Source: Chelativorans sp. Marseille-P2723 (GTDB taxonomy: Bacteria > Pseudomonadota > Alphaproteobacteria > Rhizobiales > Rhizobiaceae). From it: a stretch of DNA of 64,000 nt. Below the pieces are notes generated by a model. That model did no database searches. It had not been told where the DNA came from and was given only the letters and a program-made list of their open reading frames with translations. The DNA lies in contig NZ_CADDWI010000008.1 in the NCBI RefSeq assembly GCF_902809845.1, positions 1,157,059-1,221,058 on the forward strand, given 5' to 3'. How positions within the stretch are numbered: the stretch's first letter is position 1; every line of letters begins with the position of its first letter. The position numbers were made by a program, and so were the translations under genes. Positions 1-8,570 of the stretch are shown here, in pieces.

Positions 1-1
1 T

Positions 2-67
2 CTTCTCTATCTGATGGTTGCGCTCTTTTCGCCCGGGCACACGCCCACAGGTTTCGTATCGGCCTGA
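2..67 (+). CDS. C-terminal end of a truncated gene, probably phosphatidate cytidylyltransferase
   Basis: An open frame runs in from the left edge of the window and stops with TGA at 65-67, leaving only about 21 residues (hydrophobic start LLYLMVAL, then a short polar tail). This is too short to identify by itself. In Rhizobiales the gene directly before rseP is normally cdsA, a multi-spanning enzyme that makes CDP-diacylglycerol and ends in a membrane segment, so cdsA is the best guess. The identification is from context only. Confidence 0.35.
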   Translation, partial: LLYLMVALFSPGHTPTGFVSA

Positions 68-124
68 ATAATGGTCGGAGTGGCGTAATGCTTCTGTCAC
101 GGAGTCGCCGCCTTTTGACGGAAA

Positions 125-1303
125 TTGGCAGAACGTGATGAATTCACGTCAAGGGACAAAAGCTTGGGTGATATAGCTGGCTCATTACTCGGACTGGTCG
201 AGTTCCTTTTGGGAACCATCGTCCCGTTTCTTTTCGTTCTCACGGTCGTCGTTTTCGTACACGAGCTGGGGCACTATCTCGTCGGCCGCTGGTGTGGCAT
301 CGGCGTCCAGGCATTCTCTATCGGTTTCGGTCCGGAGATTGCAGGCTTTACGGATCGCAAGGGGACACGCTGGAAGATTTCCGCAATTCCCCTGGGTGGC
401 TATGTCAAGTTCGTGGGGGATGTCAGCTCCACTAGCCAGCCGGATCCGGCAAGCCTGAAAAAGCTGACGGATACGGAGCGCCGTTCCGCCTTCCATCTCC
501 AGCCGGTATGGAAAAGGGCGGCGACTGTCTTTGCTGGCCCCTTCGCCAATTTTTTGCTCACCGTCATGGTTTTCTCCATCATGTTCGCCATGTTCGGCCG
601 CTATGTGGTCGAACCCATGGTGGCCGAAGTCCGTCCCGGCAGCCCTGCCGCTGAATCCGGCATCCTGCCGGGCGATCGCTTCATCTCAGTCGACGGCGTG
701 AGAATCGAGACCTTCGGCGACGTACAACGCATTGTCTCCGGGCGCGCCGGTGATCCGCTGGTTTTCGTCATGGAGCGGGACGGGCAGCAGTTCCGTACGA
801 CAGCCACCCCGGAACTCACTGAGCAGCAGGATGCGCTCGGCAACACCATCCGCATCGGCATCATCGGCGTGGTCAACAACCAGGAAGTGGGGCAGCCGCG
901 CCAGATCGAATATGGTCCGCTGGAGGCCGTCGCTGCCGGGGTCGAGGAAACATGGAGCATCATCGTGCGGACCGGGCAGTTCATGAAACGCCTGGTTGCC
1001 GGCCGGGAAGACCGTTGTCAGCTTGGCGGTCCAGTGAAGATCGCCGACATGGCAGGTCGGGCTGCAAGTCTGGGCTTTGAATGGCTTGTTCAGCTTGTCG
1101 CGCTGCTTTCGGCGGGCATCGGCATCCTCAACCTTTTGCCCATCCCCCCGCTTGATGGCGGCCACCTCCTGTTTTACGGAATGGAGGCGGTCATGCGCCG
1201 GCCTGTACCAGAGCAAGTGGTGGAGGTGGTCTACCGGGCGGGAATGCTGATGGTTCTCATTTTTATGGGTTTCGTCTTCTGGAACGATCTGTTTGGATGC
1301 TGA
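125..1303 (+). CDS. rseP: RIP metalloprotease RseP (site-2 protease)
   Basis: Inner-membrane zinc protease that cuts transmembrane segments, classically of anti-sigma factors and signal-peptide remnants. The frame opens with TTG at 125; no ATG lies in frame before the first membrane segment. Visible: zinc motif HELGH at residues 46-50 inside the first membrane helix, one PDZ domain at about 160-235, and the second active-site motif LDGGH at about 343-347, followed by a C-terminal membrane helix. The 392 residues suit the alphaproteobacterial form, which appears to have one clear PDZ domain where E. coli RseP has two. It is followed by bamA after 237 bases, the conserved alphaproteobacterial order. 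The precise start is uncertain by about 15 residues. Confidence 0.95.
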   Translation: MAERDEFTSRDKSLGDIAGSLLGLVEFLLGTIVPFLFVLTVVVFVHELGHYLVGRWCGIGVQAFSIGFGPEIAGFTDRKGTRWKISAIPLGGYVKFVGDVSSTSQPDPASLKKLTDTERRSAFHLQPVWKRAATVFAGPFANFLLTVMVFSIMFAMFGRYVVEPMVAEVRPGSPAAESGILPGDRFISVDGVRIETFGDVQRIVSGRAGDPLVFVMERDGQQFRTTATPELTEQQDALGNTIRIGIIGVVNNQEVGQPRQIEYGPLEAVAAGVEETWSIIVRTGQFMKRLVAGREDRCQLGGPVKIADMAGRAASLGFEWLVQLVALLSAGIGILNLLPIPPLDGGHLLFYGMEAVMRRPVPEQVVEVVYRAGMLMVLIFMGFVFWNDLFGC

Positions 1304-1540
1304 AACATCTGCGATTCCCGATGTACAAAGGAAAGGTTCGCGCAGGGATGTTGTTGAGGCGCCGTTTACCACGTCCGTCAATAGCGTGGCGCGAAAGACA
1401 CGCATCGGGGTACAGGTAAGCACAAATTAACCAGAAACCTTGCGTGTGTGGAATTTCCGGCTAATACGGGAGGGCTACTTGCCCGCAATGCTGGATTCTC
1501 TCGCGGTGGGGACAACGAGAATAGAAGGTTTTTTGGCCAA

Positions 1541-3913
1541 ATGATGCCAGCTTTCAGATTGATGAGCGCTGTTTCGGCGGTAGCTCTTTCTGCCGGCCTT
1601 GTCGTGAGTGGAACGATGGTCGCGCAGTTGGCGACAGTTGCTCCGGCCGTGGCCGCAGTGGTCAATCGCATCGAGGTTCAGGGGAACCGACGCGTTGACG
1701 CCGACACCATACGGCAGCAGCTCGGCATCAGACCGGGCCAGAACTTCACCCAGGCTGACGTGAACGAGGCCGTGAAGCGGCTGTTTGATTCCGGGCTCTT
1801 TGCCGATGTTTCCATCAGGCAGGTGGGCAGCGCGCTGGTGGTGCAGGTTGACGAATACGCGATCGTCAATCAGGTGCTGTTCCAGGGCAACAGCAAGATC
1901 AAGGACGTGAACCTAGCCCAGGCTATTCAGCTTCAGCCCCGCCGCGCCTATTCTGCACAGCTCATGGAAAGCGATGCGGAGGCTATCCGCGAGGCATATC
2001 GCAGGATCGGCCGTGACGACGCGATGGTACAGGGGCGTGTTCAGGAGCTTTCCGACGGTCGGGTCAACGTTATCTTCGACATCCAGGAAGGGGACCGGAC
2101 GAAGATCGCTTCCGTCAATTTCGTGGGCAACAGCGCATTTAGCGACAGGCGCCTGCGCGATGTCGTCTCAACCAAACCTTCGAACGTCCTTTCTTTCCTC
2201 CTGCGCAACGACATCTATGACGAAAATCGCCTGCGCGCTGATGAGGAGGCGCTGCGCCGCTTCTATTACGATCGCGGTTATGCCGATTTTCGTGTCATTT
2301 CCTCATCGGCGGAACTGATCGACAACAAGTACACGATCAACTTCACGGTCGAGGAGGGGCAACGCTATACTTTTGGCGATGTCAGCATCGAGTCGACCAT
2401 TCCCGGAATCGACGTGTCTGGCTTGCAGTCGGCCTTGGAGACCCGGGAAGGCGCTGTCTATAGCGCCAAGAATGTCGAAGCAACGATTGTTGCGCTTACA
2501 GAAGAGCTGGCTGGATCGGGCTATGCCTTTGCCGAGGTCACTCCGCGCGGCAATCGGGATTTTGAGAGCCGGACGATCTCCGTGGTCTATTCCATCGACC
2601 AGGGTCCGCGCGCCTATGTCGAGCGGATAGAAATTCGTGGCAACAACCGCACGCGCGACTATGTCATTCGCCGCGAGTTCGATGTAAGCGAAGGCGATGC
2701 CTTCAATCAGGTGCTCATCCAGCGCGCCAAGCGGCGGCTGGAGCGGCTGCAGTTCTTTGAGGTCGTCAACATCGCCACCGTCCCGGGCTCGCAGCCCGAC
2801 CAGGTCATCCTGGTGGTAGACGTGGTCGAAAAGCCGACGGGCGAATTTTCCATCGGTGCAGGTTACACCACGGGCGAGTCAGCGAGTGGCGGTGATGGTT
2901 TCTCGCTTGAAGGTTCGATCACGGAGCGTAACTTTCTCGGCCGGGGCCAGTTCATTCGCCTCTCGGCAGCCGGTGGCCGCGACTCGCGCGATTACACCTT
3001 CTCCTTCACCGAGCCCTATTTCCTTGGCAGGCGCATTTCGGCCGGCTTCGACATCTTCCGCAACAGCCGCAACTACTCCAATGCGGCGGCGCGGGACATA
3101 TATGAGCGGGAGACAACCGGCGCGACCGTCCGGTTCGGCCTTCCGATTACCGAAGCGCTGTCGACTCAGCTCGCGTACCACTACACGCAGGAGAGGTATT
3201 CCTATGGTGATGGTGCGGAGGACTGTCCGGGCCCGATACCCGCATGTCCCATCTCTCCGATCATTCAGGATGCAATCGACGACGGGAAGTGGGTGAAGTC
3301 ATCCGTCAGCGGAACCATCACCTACAACACGCTCGACAATTTCCAGGTACCGCGCGACGGCATTTACGCCACGCTGACCACGGAAGTCGCGGGCCTTGGC
3401 GGCGATGCGCAGTTCGTGAAGGTTTCGGGGCGGGCGAGCTACTACCACACGCTGTCGGAAGAGCTTGATCTTGTCGGCCTCGTCTCCGCCGGTGGTGGCC
3501 ACATTGTCGCTTTTGGCGACGATCCGCTGCGGGTCTTCGATCATTTCCAAAGCAATGACCGGATCATCCGTGGCTTCAAGTATAACGGGATCGGCCCCTT
3601 CGATCCTGATACGGGTGATCATTTGGGCGGTACCACTTATCTCCACGCCTCGGCAGAGGCGCAGTTCCCGATGCCGATCCTTCCTGAGAGCCTCGGAATC
3701 CGTGGCGCCGTCTTTGCCGATGCAGGCACGCTCTATGGCAGCGATATCGATGTTGCGGCGGGCACAGATATGGAGTGGCGGGCGTCGGTGGGCGCGAGCC
3801 TGATCTGGCTATCGCCCTTCGGCCCGCTGCGGATCGACTACGCCGAACCTGTGGTCAAGGAAGCGTCTGACCGCATTCAGCACTGGAACTTCGGAATCTC
3901 GACCCGGTTCTAG
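1541..3913 (+). CDS. bamA: outer membrane protein assembly factor BamA
   Basis: Core of the BAM complex that folds and inserts beta-barrel proteins into the outer membrane. The frame can be extended to a GTG at 1448, but the ATG pair at 1541/1544 immediately precedes a typical signal peptide (hydrophobic core at residues about 8-28, cleavage near 38 after AVA), so I start there, giving about 790 residues. Five POTRA repeats occupy roughly 40-440, beginning with VVNRIEVQGN, and a barrel fills the rest. The conserved barrel motif appears as IRGF near residue 676, and the chain ends in an aromatic Phe as expected for an outer-membrane barrel. It sits between rseP and lpxD, joining envelope protein assembly to lipid A synthesis. 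Confidence 0.96.
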   Translation: MMPAFRLMSAVSAVALSAGLVVSGTMVAQLATVAPAVAAVVNRIEVQGNRRVDADTIRQQLGIRPGQNFTQADVNEAVKRLFDSGLFADVSIRQVGSALVVQVDEYAIVNQVLFQGNSKIKDVNLAQAIQLQPRRAYSAQLMESDAEAIREAYRRIGRDDAMVQGRVQELSDGRVNVIFDIQEGDRTKIASVNFVGNSAFSDRRLRDVVSTKPSNVLSFLLRNDIYDENRLRADEEALRRFYYDRGYADFRVISSSAELIDNKYTINFTVEEGQRYTFGDVSIESTIPGIDVSGLQSALETREGAVYSAKNVEATIVALTEELAGSGYAFAEVTPRGNRDFESRTISVVYSIDQGPRAYVERIEIRGNNRTRDYVIRREFDVSEGDAFNQVLIQRAKRRLERLQFFEVVNIATVPGSQPDQVILVVDVVEKPTGEFSIGAGYTTGESASGGDGFSLEGSITERNFLGRGQFIRLSAAGGRDSRDYTFSFTEPYFLGRRISAGFDIFRNSRNYSNAAARDIYERETTGATVRFGLPITEALSTQLAYHYTQERYSYGDGAEDCPGPIPACPISPIIQDAIDDGKWVKSSVSGTITYNTLDNFQVPRDGIYATLTTEVAGLGGDAQFVKVSGRASYYHTLSEELDLVGLVSAGGGHIVAFGDDPLRVFDHFQSNDRIIRGFKYNGIGPFDPDTGDHLGGTTYLHASAEAQFPMPILPESLGIRGAVFADAGTLYGSDIDVAAGTDMEWRASVGASLIWLSPFGPLRIDYAEPVVKEASDRIQHWNFGISTRF

Positions 3914-3964
3914 CGTTTTGATATGTCCGGGCGGCTAAAAGGTTGCCCGGACGAGAAGGCATTC

Positions 3965-5023
3965 ATGAAGGAACCGGACTTCTTTGCCCCCGCTCGCCTT
4001 TACAAGGTGACGGAGATTGCCGTCATGACTGGCGCGCGGTTGGTGAATGCCGATCACGGGGACCGTGTTGTTGGCCGGCTGGCATCTATCGCGGAAGGTG
4101 GGGCAGATGCCCTGGTTTTTGTTGAGGGGCGGCGCAATGCGCAACAGCTTGCCCGGGTGAAGGCGGCGGCTGTGCTTTGTCCGGAAGAGCTTGCAGAGAT
4201 CGTCCCGGAACATCTTGCCATTCTTGCCACGCCGAAGCCGCAGGCCGCCTTTGCTGCGGTCGCGCGGATGCTTTATCCGGCTGCGCTTCGGCCACCGGCG
4301 GTGACGGGCGAAAGCGGTCTTTCGAGCCGCGCCTTCGTCTCCGAAGACGCGAAGCTCGAAGCGGGCGTGATCGTTGAGGCAGGAGCAGTTATTGGCGCGG
4401 GCGCCGTGATCGGGCACGGCACGATCATTGCTCCCAATGCAGTCGTAGGGGCAGGGTGCGTCATCGGGCGAGAGTGCTATATCGGCGCGAATGTGAGCCT
4501 GCAATATGCGGTACTGGGCAACCGCGTCATCATTCATCCTGGCACGCAGATAGGCCAGGATGGGTTCGGCTACCTTCCGGGGCCGAAAGGATTTGAGAAG
4601 AATCCTCAGATTGGCCGCGTCATCATCCAGGATGATGTGGAAATCGGTGCCAATACGACGGTCGACCGGGGCGCGTTGTCGGATACGGTGATCGGGGAAG
4701 GAACAAAGATCGATAACCTCGTTCAGATCGCCCATAATGTGCATATCGGCCGCGGTTGCATCATTGCGGGTCATTGCGGCCTCTCCGGCTCAGTGACGCT
4801 GGGCGATTATGTGATGCTGGGAGGGCGCGTGGGCATCGCAGACCACATCACCATCGGTGAACGCGCGCAATTGGCGGCTTCCAGTGGCGTCATGGATGAT
4901 GTACCTGCCGGGGAACGCTGGGCCGGTTCCCCGGCCAAGCCGATCCGTCAGGCCTTCCGCGAGATCGCCGCACTGCGCAATCTCGTGGATGGAGCAAGGA
5001 AAGGAAGAAAGGCCGATGATTGA
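3965..5023 (+). CDS. lpxD: UDP-3-O-(3-hydroxyacyl)glucosamine N-acyltransferase LpxD
   Basis: Third step of lipid A synthesis: transfers an (R)-3-hydroxyacyl chain from acyl carrier protein to the 2-amino group of UDP-3-O-acylglucosamine. The ATG at 3965 has a GAGAAGG ribosome site five bases upstream and gives 352 residues, the usual size; an upstream ATG at 3923 is less likely. The first ~110 residues form the uridine-binding domain. From about 115 to 320 there are hexapeptide repeats of a left-handed beta-helix, containing the catalytic His in IAHNVHIG (about residue 257). The last eight bases overlap the start of fabZ, suggesting translational coupling. Confidence 0.96.
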   Translation: MKEPDFFAPARLYKVTEIAVMTGARLVNADHGDRVVGRLASIAEGGADALVFVEGRRNAQQLARVKAAAVLCPEELAEIVPEHLAILATPKPQAAFAAVARMLYPAALRPPAVTGESGLSSRAFVSEDAKLEAGVIVEAGAVIGAGAVIGHGTIIAPNAVVGAGCVIGRECYIGANVSLQYAVLGNRVIIHPGTQIGQDGFGYLPGPKGFEKNPQIGRVIIQDDVEIGANTTVDRGALSDTVIGEGTKIDNLVQIAHNVHIGRGCIIAGHCGLSGSVTLGDYVMLGGRVGIADHITIGERAQLAASSGVMDDVPAGERWAGSPAKPIRQAFREIAALRNLVDGARKGRKADD

Positions 5024-5486
5024 GGGCGCCTCGGCAACATTGGAGAGTATCGACATCCAGAGGCTACTGCGGCTGCTGCCGCACCGCTACCCATTCCTAT
5101 TGGTCGACCGCATCATCAATGTCGACGGCGACAACTCCGCTGTTGGCATCAAGAATGTGACGATGAACGAACCGCACTTCATGGGCCATTTCCCGGAGCA
5201 ACCGGTCATGCCCGGCGTCCTCATCGTGGAGGCAATGGCACAGACAGCGGGAGCCATCTGCCTTCATAATTCCAAGGAGGACCGGCCCTCTCTGGTCTAT
5301 TTCATGACCATCGAGAATGCGAAGTTCCGAAAGCCGGTGGTACCGGGGGATCGCATGGAGATCCATGTGAAGAAGATGAAACAGCGCGGCACGATCTGGA
5401 AATTCGCCTGTGAGGCAACCGTCGATGGTGGAAAGGTGGCCGAGGCGGTGATTTCAGCAATGCTGTCGGTCGAGGAGCGGGATTGA
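5016..5486 (+). CDS. fabZ: 3-hydroxyacyl-ACP dehydratase FabZ
   Basis: Hot-dog fold dehydratase of fatty acid elongation, removing water from 3-hydroxyacyl-ACP. It competes with LpxA and LpxD for the same hydroxyacyl-ACP pool, which explains its place among lpx genes. The frame is open further upstream, but the ATG at 5016 follows AAGGAAGAAAGG and overlaps the lpxD stop codon by eight bases, giving 156 residues, normal for the family. Visible motifs are [10 protein letters not shown] near the N-terminus, the active-site loop [12 protein letters not shown] containing the catalytic His (about residue 58), and the acidic partner in IVEAMAQ (about 72). Confidence 0.96.
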   Translation: MIEGASATLESIDIQRLLRLLPHRYPFLLVDRIINVDGDNSAVGIKNVTMNEPHFMGHFPEQPVMPGVLIVEAMAQTAGAICLHNSKEDRPSLVYFMTIENAKFRKPVVPGDRMEIHVKKMKQRGTIWKFACEATVDGGKVAEAVISAMLSVEERD

Positions 5487-5492
5487 TGCGGC

Positions 5493-6326
5493 ATGAGCGG
5501 TGAGACCGTCATTCATCCGTCAGCCGTTGTAGAAAAGGGCGCACAGCTTGGCGAGGGCGTCAGGATCGGGCCGTTCTGCCATGTCTCGTCCGAGGCCGTG
5601 ATAGGCGACCGGGTCGAACTCATCAGCCATGTGACGGTACTTGGCTCAACTAGCCTTGGGGCTGACTGCCAAGTCTATCCGACCGCCATTCTCGGCGGTG
5701 CGCCACAGAACGTGAAGCACAAGGGAGGGGCGACAAAGCTTACGGTTGGAAGCGGGTGCGTCATACGCGAAGCCGTCACCATGCATCGGGGAACCGATGT
5801 CAGCCGTGGTGTGACGACGGTCGGAGATAATTGCCTCCTCATGGCATATAGCCACGTGGCGCATGATTGCGACGTCGGCAACAATGTGACGATGGCCAAT
5901 TACGGCTGTCTGGGCGGCCATGTCGTACTCGGCGATCATGTCATCGTCTCCGGATTTGCCGCCGTGCACCAGTTCGTGCGGATCGGTCATCATGCATTCC
6001 TGGCAGGGTACGCGGCTGTTGTCGGCGATGTGATTCCTTATGGGATGGTAATGGGGGATCGCGCTAAGCTGCGCGGCCTCAACATTGTCGGCATGAAGCG
6101 GGCTGGCATCGGGCATTCGGAATTGCAGAAGGCGCGGCGCGCTTATGGCCAGCTCTTCTCGTCCGAGCGGACACTCGCCGAGAACATGGCTGTCGTGAGG
6201 CGGGATTTCTCCGACTGCGCCGTAGCGATGGACATTCTCGACTTCATGGGCGCCAGGGACAAACGTTCCTTTACCCTGCCGCCAGCGGGACGGCCCGCGG
6301 ATGAGGGCGATGACGCCGCCGAGTGA
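5493..6326 (+). CDS. lpxA: acyl-ACP--UDP-N-acetylglucosamine O-acyltransferase LpxA
   Basis: First step of lipid A synthesis: 3-O-acylation of UDP-GlcNAc with a 3-hydroxyacyl chain. The protein has 277 residues. Left-handed beta-helix hexapeptide repeats start right after the N-terminus (VIHPSAVVEKGA) and continue to about residue 190, followed by the helical C-terminal domain. The catalytic His lies in YSHVAHDCDVG near residue 124. It starts six bases after fabZ stops, and its last 26 bases overlap lpxI, so the cluster is almost certainly one transcript. Confidence 0.96.
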   Translation: MSGETVIHPSAVVEKGAQLGEGVRIGPFCHVSSEAVIGDRVELISHVTVLGSTSLGADCQVYPTAILGGAPQNVKHKGGATKLTVGSGCVIREAVTMHRGTDVSRGVTTVGDNCLLMAYSHVAHDCDVGNNVTMANYGCLGGHVVLGDHVIVSGFAAVHQFVRIGHHAFLAGYAAVVGDVIPYGMVMGDRAKLRGLNIVGMKRAGIGHSELQKARRAYGQLFSSERTLAENMAVVRRDFSDCAVAMDILDFMGARDKRSFTLPPAGRPADEGDDAAE

Positions 6327-7203
6327 GCGTTGCGCTTCCTTTAAGATTGCCTCTGGCGACCGTATCGCCATTGTGGCTGGCAGCGGGCTCCTTCCCACCA
6401 GCGTGATCGAGGAGCTTGTGAGGTCAGGCCATCGTCCACTGGTGGTCTCCATCGAGGGAGAGGCGGAATTCTCCGAGGATTCTTCCCGATACGATTTTCT
6501 GCAGGTGCCCGCTGAAGCTCTTGGAAAGCTTCCGCCGCTGCTGAAGCGCAGGGGCGTCACTCATCTTGTCCTTGCGGGCGGAGTTTCGAGGCGGCCGCCG
6601 ATCAGGAAGCTTCATTTCAGTCCAAGGGTCCTCCTTTATCTGCCGAGGCTGCTCGCGGGATATGCACTGGGCGATGATGGCCTCTTGCGGGCCATGGTTG
6701 CCTTTGTTCAGTCCTACGGTATCCAGGTGGTGGGTGCGCACGAGATTGCACCGGATGTGCTGGCGCCGGAAGGTCTCTTGACGAAAGCCCGTCCCACACG
6801 TCCGGACGAAAGGGACATTGCCGCGGCTCTCGATGCCGCCCGCATGCTCGGACGTTTGGATATAGGCCAGGGAGCGATAGCCGTGGGCGGGCGTACGGTC
6901 GCGCTTGAGGATATCGACGGCACCGATGGGCTTCTTGCACGCATGAAGGTGCTTCGCACCCATGGCCGGCTTGCAGGCAAGAAGAGGGGGGTACTGCTGA
7001 AATGCGCCAAGCCCGGGCAGGAGCTTCGCACGGACTTGCCAACGATCGGTCCAAGGACGGTGAGCGACGCTTACGAGGCCGGCCTTGCGGGCATTGCGGT
7101 CGAGGCAGGCCGCAGCTTCATTCTGGACCGCGCCGAGACTGTCCGTCGCGCGGATGAGCACGGTCTGTTCATTCTCGGATTCCCGCAGGGGAGGGGTATG
7201 TGA
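6301..7203 (+). CDS. lpxI: UDP-2,3-diacylglucosamine pyrophosphatase LpxI
   Basis: Hydrolyses UDP-2,3-diacylglucosamine to lipid X, the step done by LpxH in gamma- and betaproteobacteria; LpxI (formerly DUF1009) is the unrelated alphaproteobacterial enzyme. The N-terminal domain opens with IAIVAGSGLLP, the Rossmann-like start typical of the family, and the C-terminal domain includes GRTVALEDIDGTD and VLLKCAKPGQ. The ATG at 6301 lies inside lpxA; another ATG at 6310 is possible. The 300 residues are slightly long for the family. The stop overlaps the lpxB start. The identification rests on family resemblance plus the position between lpxA and lpxB. Confidence 0.93.
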   Translation: MRAMTPPSERCASFKIASGDRIAIVAGSGLLPTSVIEELVRSGHRPLVVSIEGEAEFSEDSSRYDFLQVPAEALGKLPPLLKRRGVTHLVLAGGVSRRPPIRKLHFSPRVLLYLPRLLAGYALGDDGLLRAMVAFVQSYGIQVVGAHEIAPDVLAPEGLLTKARPTRPDERDIAAALDAARMLGRLDIGQGAIAVGGRTVALEDIDGTDGLLARMKVLRTHGRLAGKKRGVLLKCAKPGQELRTDLPTIGPRTVSDAYEAGLAGIAVEAGRSFILDRAETVRRADEHGLFILGFPQGRGM

Positions 7204-8369
7204 ACAGCAAGGCGCCCTTGCGTATAGCCGTCATAGCAGGCGAAGAATCGGGCGACCTTCTCGGGGCCGATTTGATCGACGCCCTCAGAAAACAGAGTCG
7301 CCGCCCGGTGGAACTGATCGGTGTCGGCGGGCGCAATCTCACGGCCTTGGGTTTGGACGCGCTTTTCGATGCCGATGAGATAGCGATTATGGGCCTTTCT
7401 GCAGTCATCCGCGACCTGCCACGCCTCATGCGGCGCATTGGGCAGACGGCGGAGGCGATCGCTTCGGCCAGGCCTGACTGCCTGATCACCATAGACAGTC
7501 CGGATTTCGGTCTGCGCGTTGCCCGGAAGGTGAGGGCGGCTGCTCCTTCCATTCCCATCGTGCACTATGTCTGCCCGAGTGTGTGGGCATGGAGGCCGGG
7601 ACGCGCCGCAGCCATGCGCCCCTATGTGGACCATATTCTTTGCCTGCTGCCATTCGAGCCTGCCGAGCTTGCGCGCCTGGGCGGCCCACCCGGCAGCTTT
7701 GTCGGACACCGGCTTACTACAGACTCCGGCCTTCAGGCGGCTGCGCGGGCGCAGCTTGAGCGTACGCGTACCTCAGACGGCCCAAAAAATCTCCTTCTTT
7801 TACCCGGATCGCGCAGGGGCGAGGTTAGCCGCCTCCTGGAGCCCTTTGGCGAGACGGTGCGAAAGCTCAAGGCGGTAGGACAGGATTTCGATCTTTTCGT
7901 TCCCACGACCCCGAATGTGGCAGCGCTGATCGAAACTGCTTCCGCGGACTGGCCGGTGAAGCCAGAGATCATCCTCGACGCCAAGCGCAAGTGGCGCGCC
8001 TTTGGCAAGGCGGATGCAGCGCTTGCGTGTTCCGGAACGGTCACGCTGGAACTGGCGCTGGCACGTGTCCCCTTCGCAAGTTGTTACCGGGCGGATCTTC
8101 TCGGTGCGGCGGTGGGATCGCTTCTGATCAAGGTCTGGTCTGCCTCATTGCCAAATCTTATTGCCGGCTGGCCGGTGGTCCCGGAATTCTTCAACACCTA
8201 TGTTCGCCCTGAATATCTGGCTCGCCTGATGCCGAAGCTCTGGTCGGATACGCCCACAAGACGGGCCCAGCTGGCCGGTTTTGCCGACGTAGCCGAGGCC
8301 CTTACCACGCCAGCGCCCTCGGGCGAGCTTGCGGCAGAGATCATTCTGCGGCAAATCGGCCAGAGCTAG
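7200..8369 (+). CDS. lpxB: lipid-A-disaccharide synthase LpxB
   Basis: Glycosyltransferase family 19 enzyme that joins UDP-2,3-diacylglucosamine with lipid X to make the lipid A disaccharide, at the inner face of the cytoplasmic membrane. It begins with GTG at 7200 overlapping the lpxI stop (GTGA), so translation is probably coupled. The 389 residues match the family. Recognisable parts are AGEESGDLLGADL at the N-terminus, YVCPSVWAWRPGRA in the middle and LLLPGSRRGEV at the start of the second Rossmann-like domain. It is the last gene of the lipid A cluster; about 200 bases without a gene follow before uvrA. Confidence 0.96.
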   Translation: MNSKAPLRIAVIAGEESGDLLGADLIDALRKQSRRPVELIGVGGRNLTALGLDALFDADEIAIMGLSAVIRDLPRLMRRIGQTAEAIASARPDCLITIDSPDFGLRVARKVRAAAPSIPIVHYVCPSVWAWRPGRAAAMRPYVDHILCLLPFEPAELARLGGPPGSFVGHRLTTDSGLQAAARAQLERTRTSDGPKNLLLLPGSRRGEVSRLLEPFGETVRKLKAVGQDFDLFVPTTPNVAALIETASADWPVKPEIILDAKRKWRAFGKADAALACSGTVTLELALARVPFASCYRADLLGAAVGSLLIKVWSASLPNLIAGWPVVPEFFNTYVRPEYLARLMPKLWSDTPTRRAQLAGFADVAEALTTPAPSGELAAEIILRQIGQS

Positions 8370-8391
8370 GAGAACGGCGAGGCAGGAGGCT

Positions 8392-8406
8392 GTTCGTTCT
8401 TTGTTC
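8392..8406 (+). promoter_or_regulatory. LexA (SOS) box upstream of uvrA
   Basis: The sequence reads GTTC at 8392-8395, seven bases, then GTTC at 8403-8406, a perfect match to the alphaproteobacterial LexA operator GTTC-N7-GTTC. It sits about 165 bases before the uvrA start in the gene-free stretch after lpxB. uvrA is a standard member of the alphaproteobacterial SOS regulon, so the site fits its neighbour. Confidence 0.85.
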
Positions 8407-8570
8407 CTTTTTCGCTTGCTCCGGACTGCAAAAGCTGAAAAAGAGGTTTTGTCTACGAAAGCTGGCGGAAAGATGCGGCTAAGCCATCGAAATGTGCAGC
8501 ACATTTCCTACATGTGGCTTGGCCGGTGCGCTCGCCGGCCTGTTCCATTTGTGACAAGGCAGCGCGGGGC

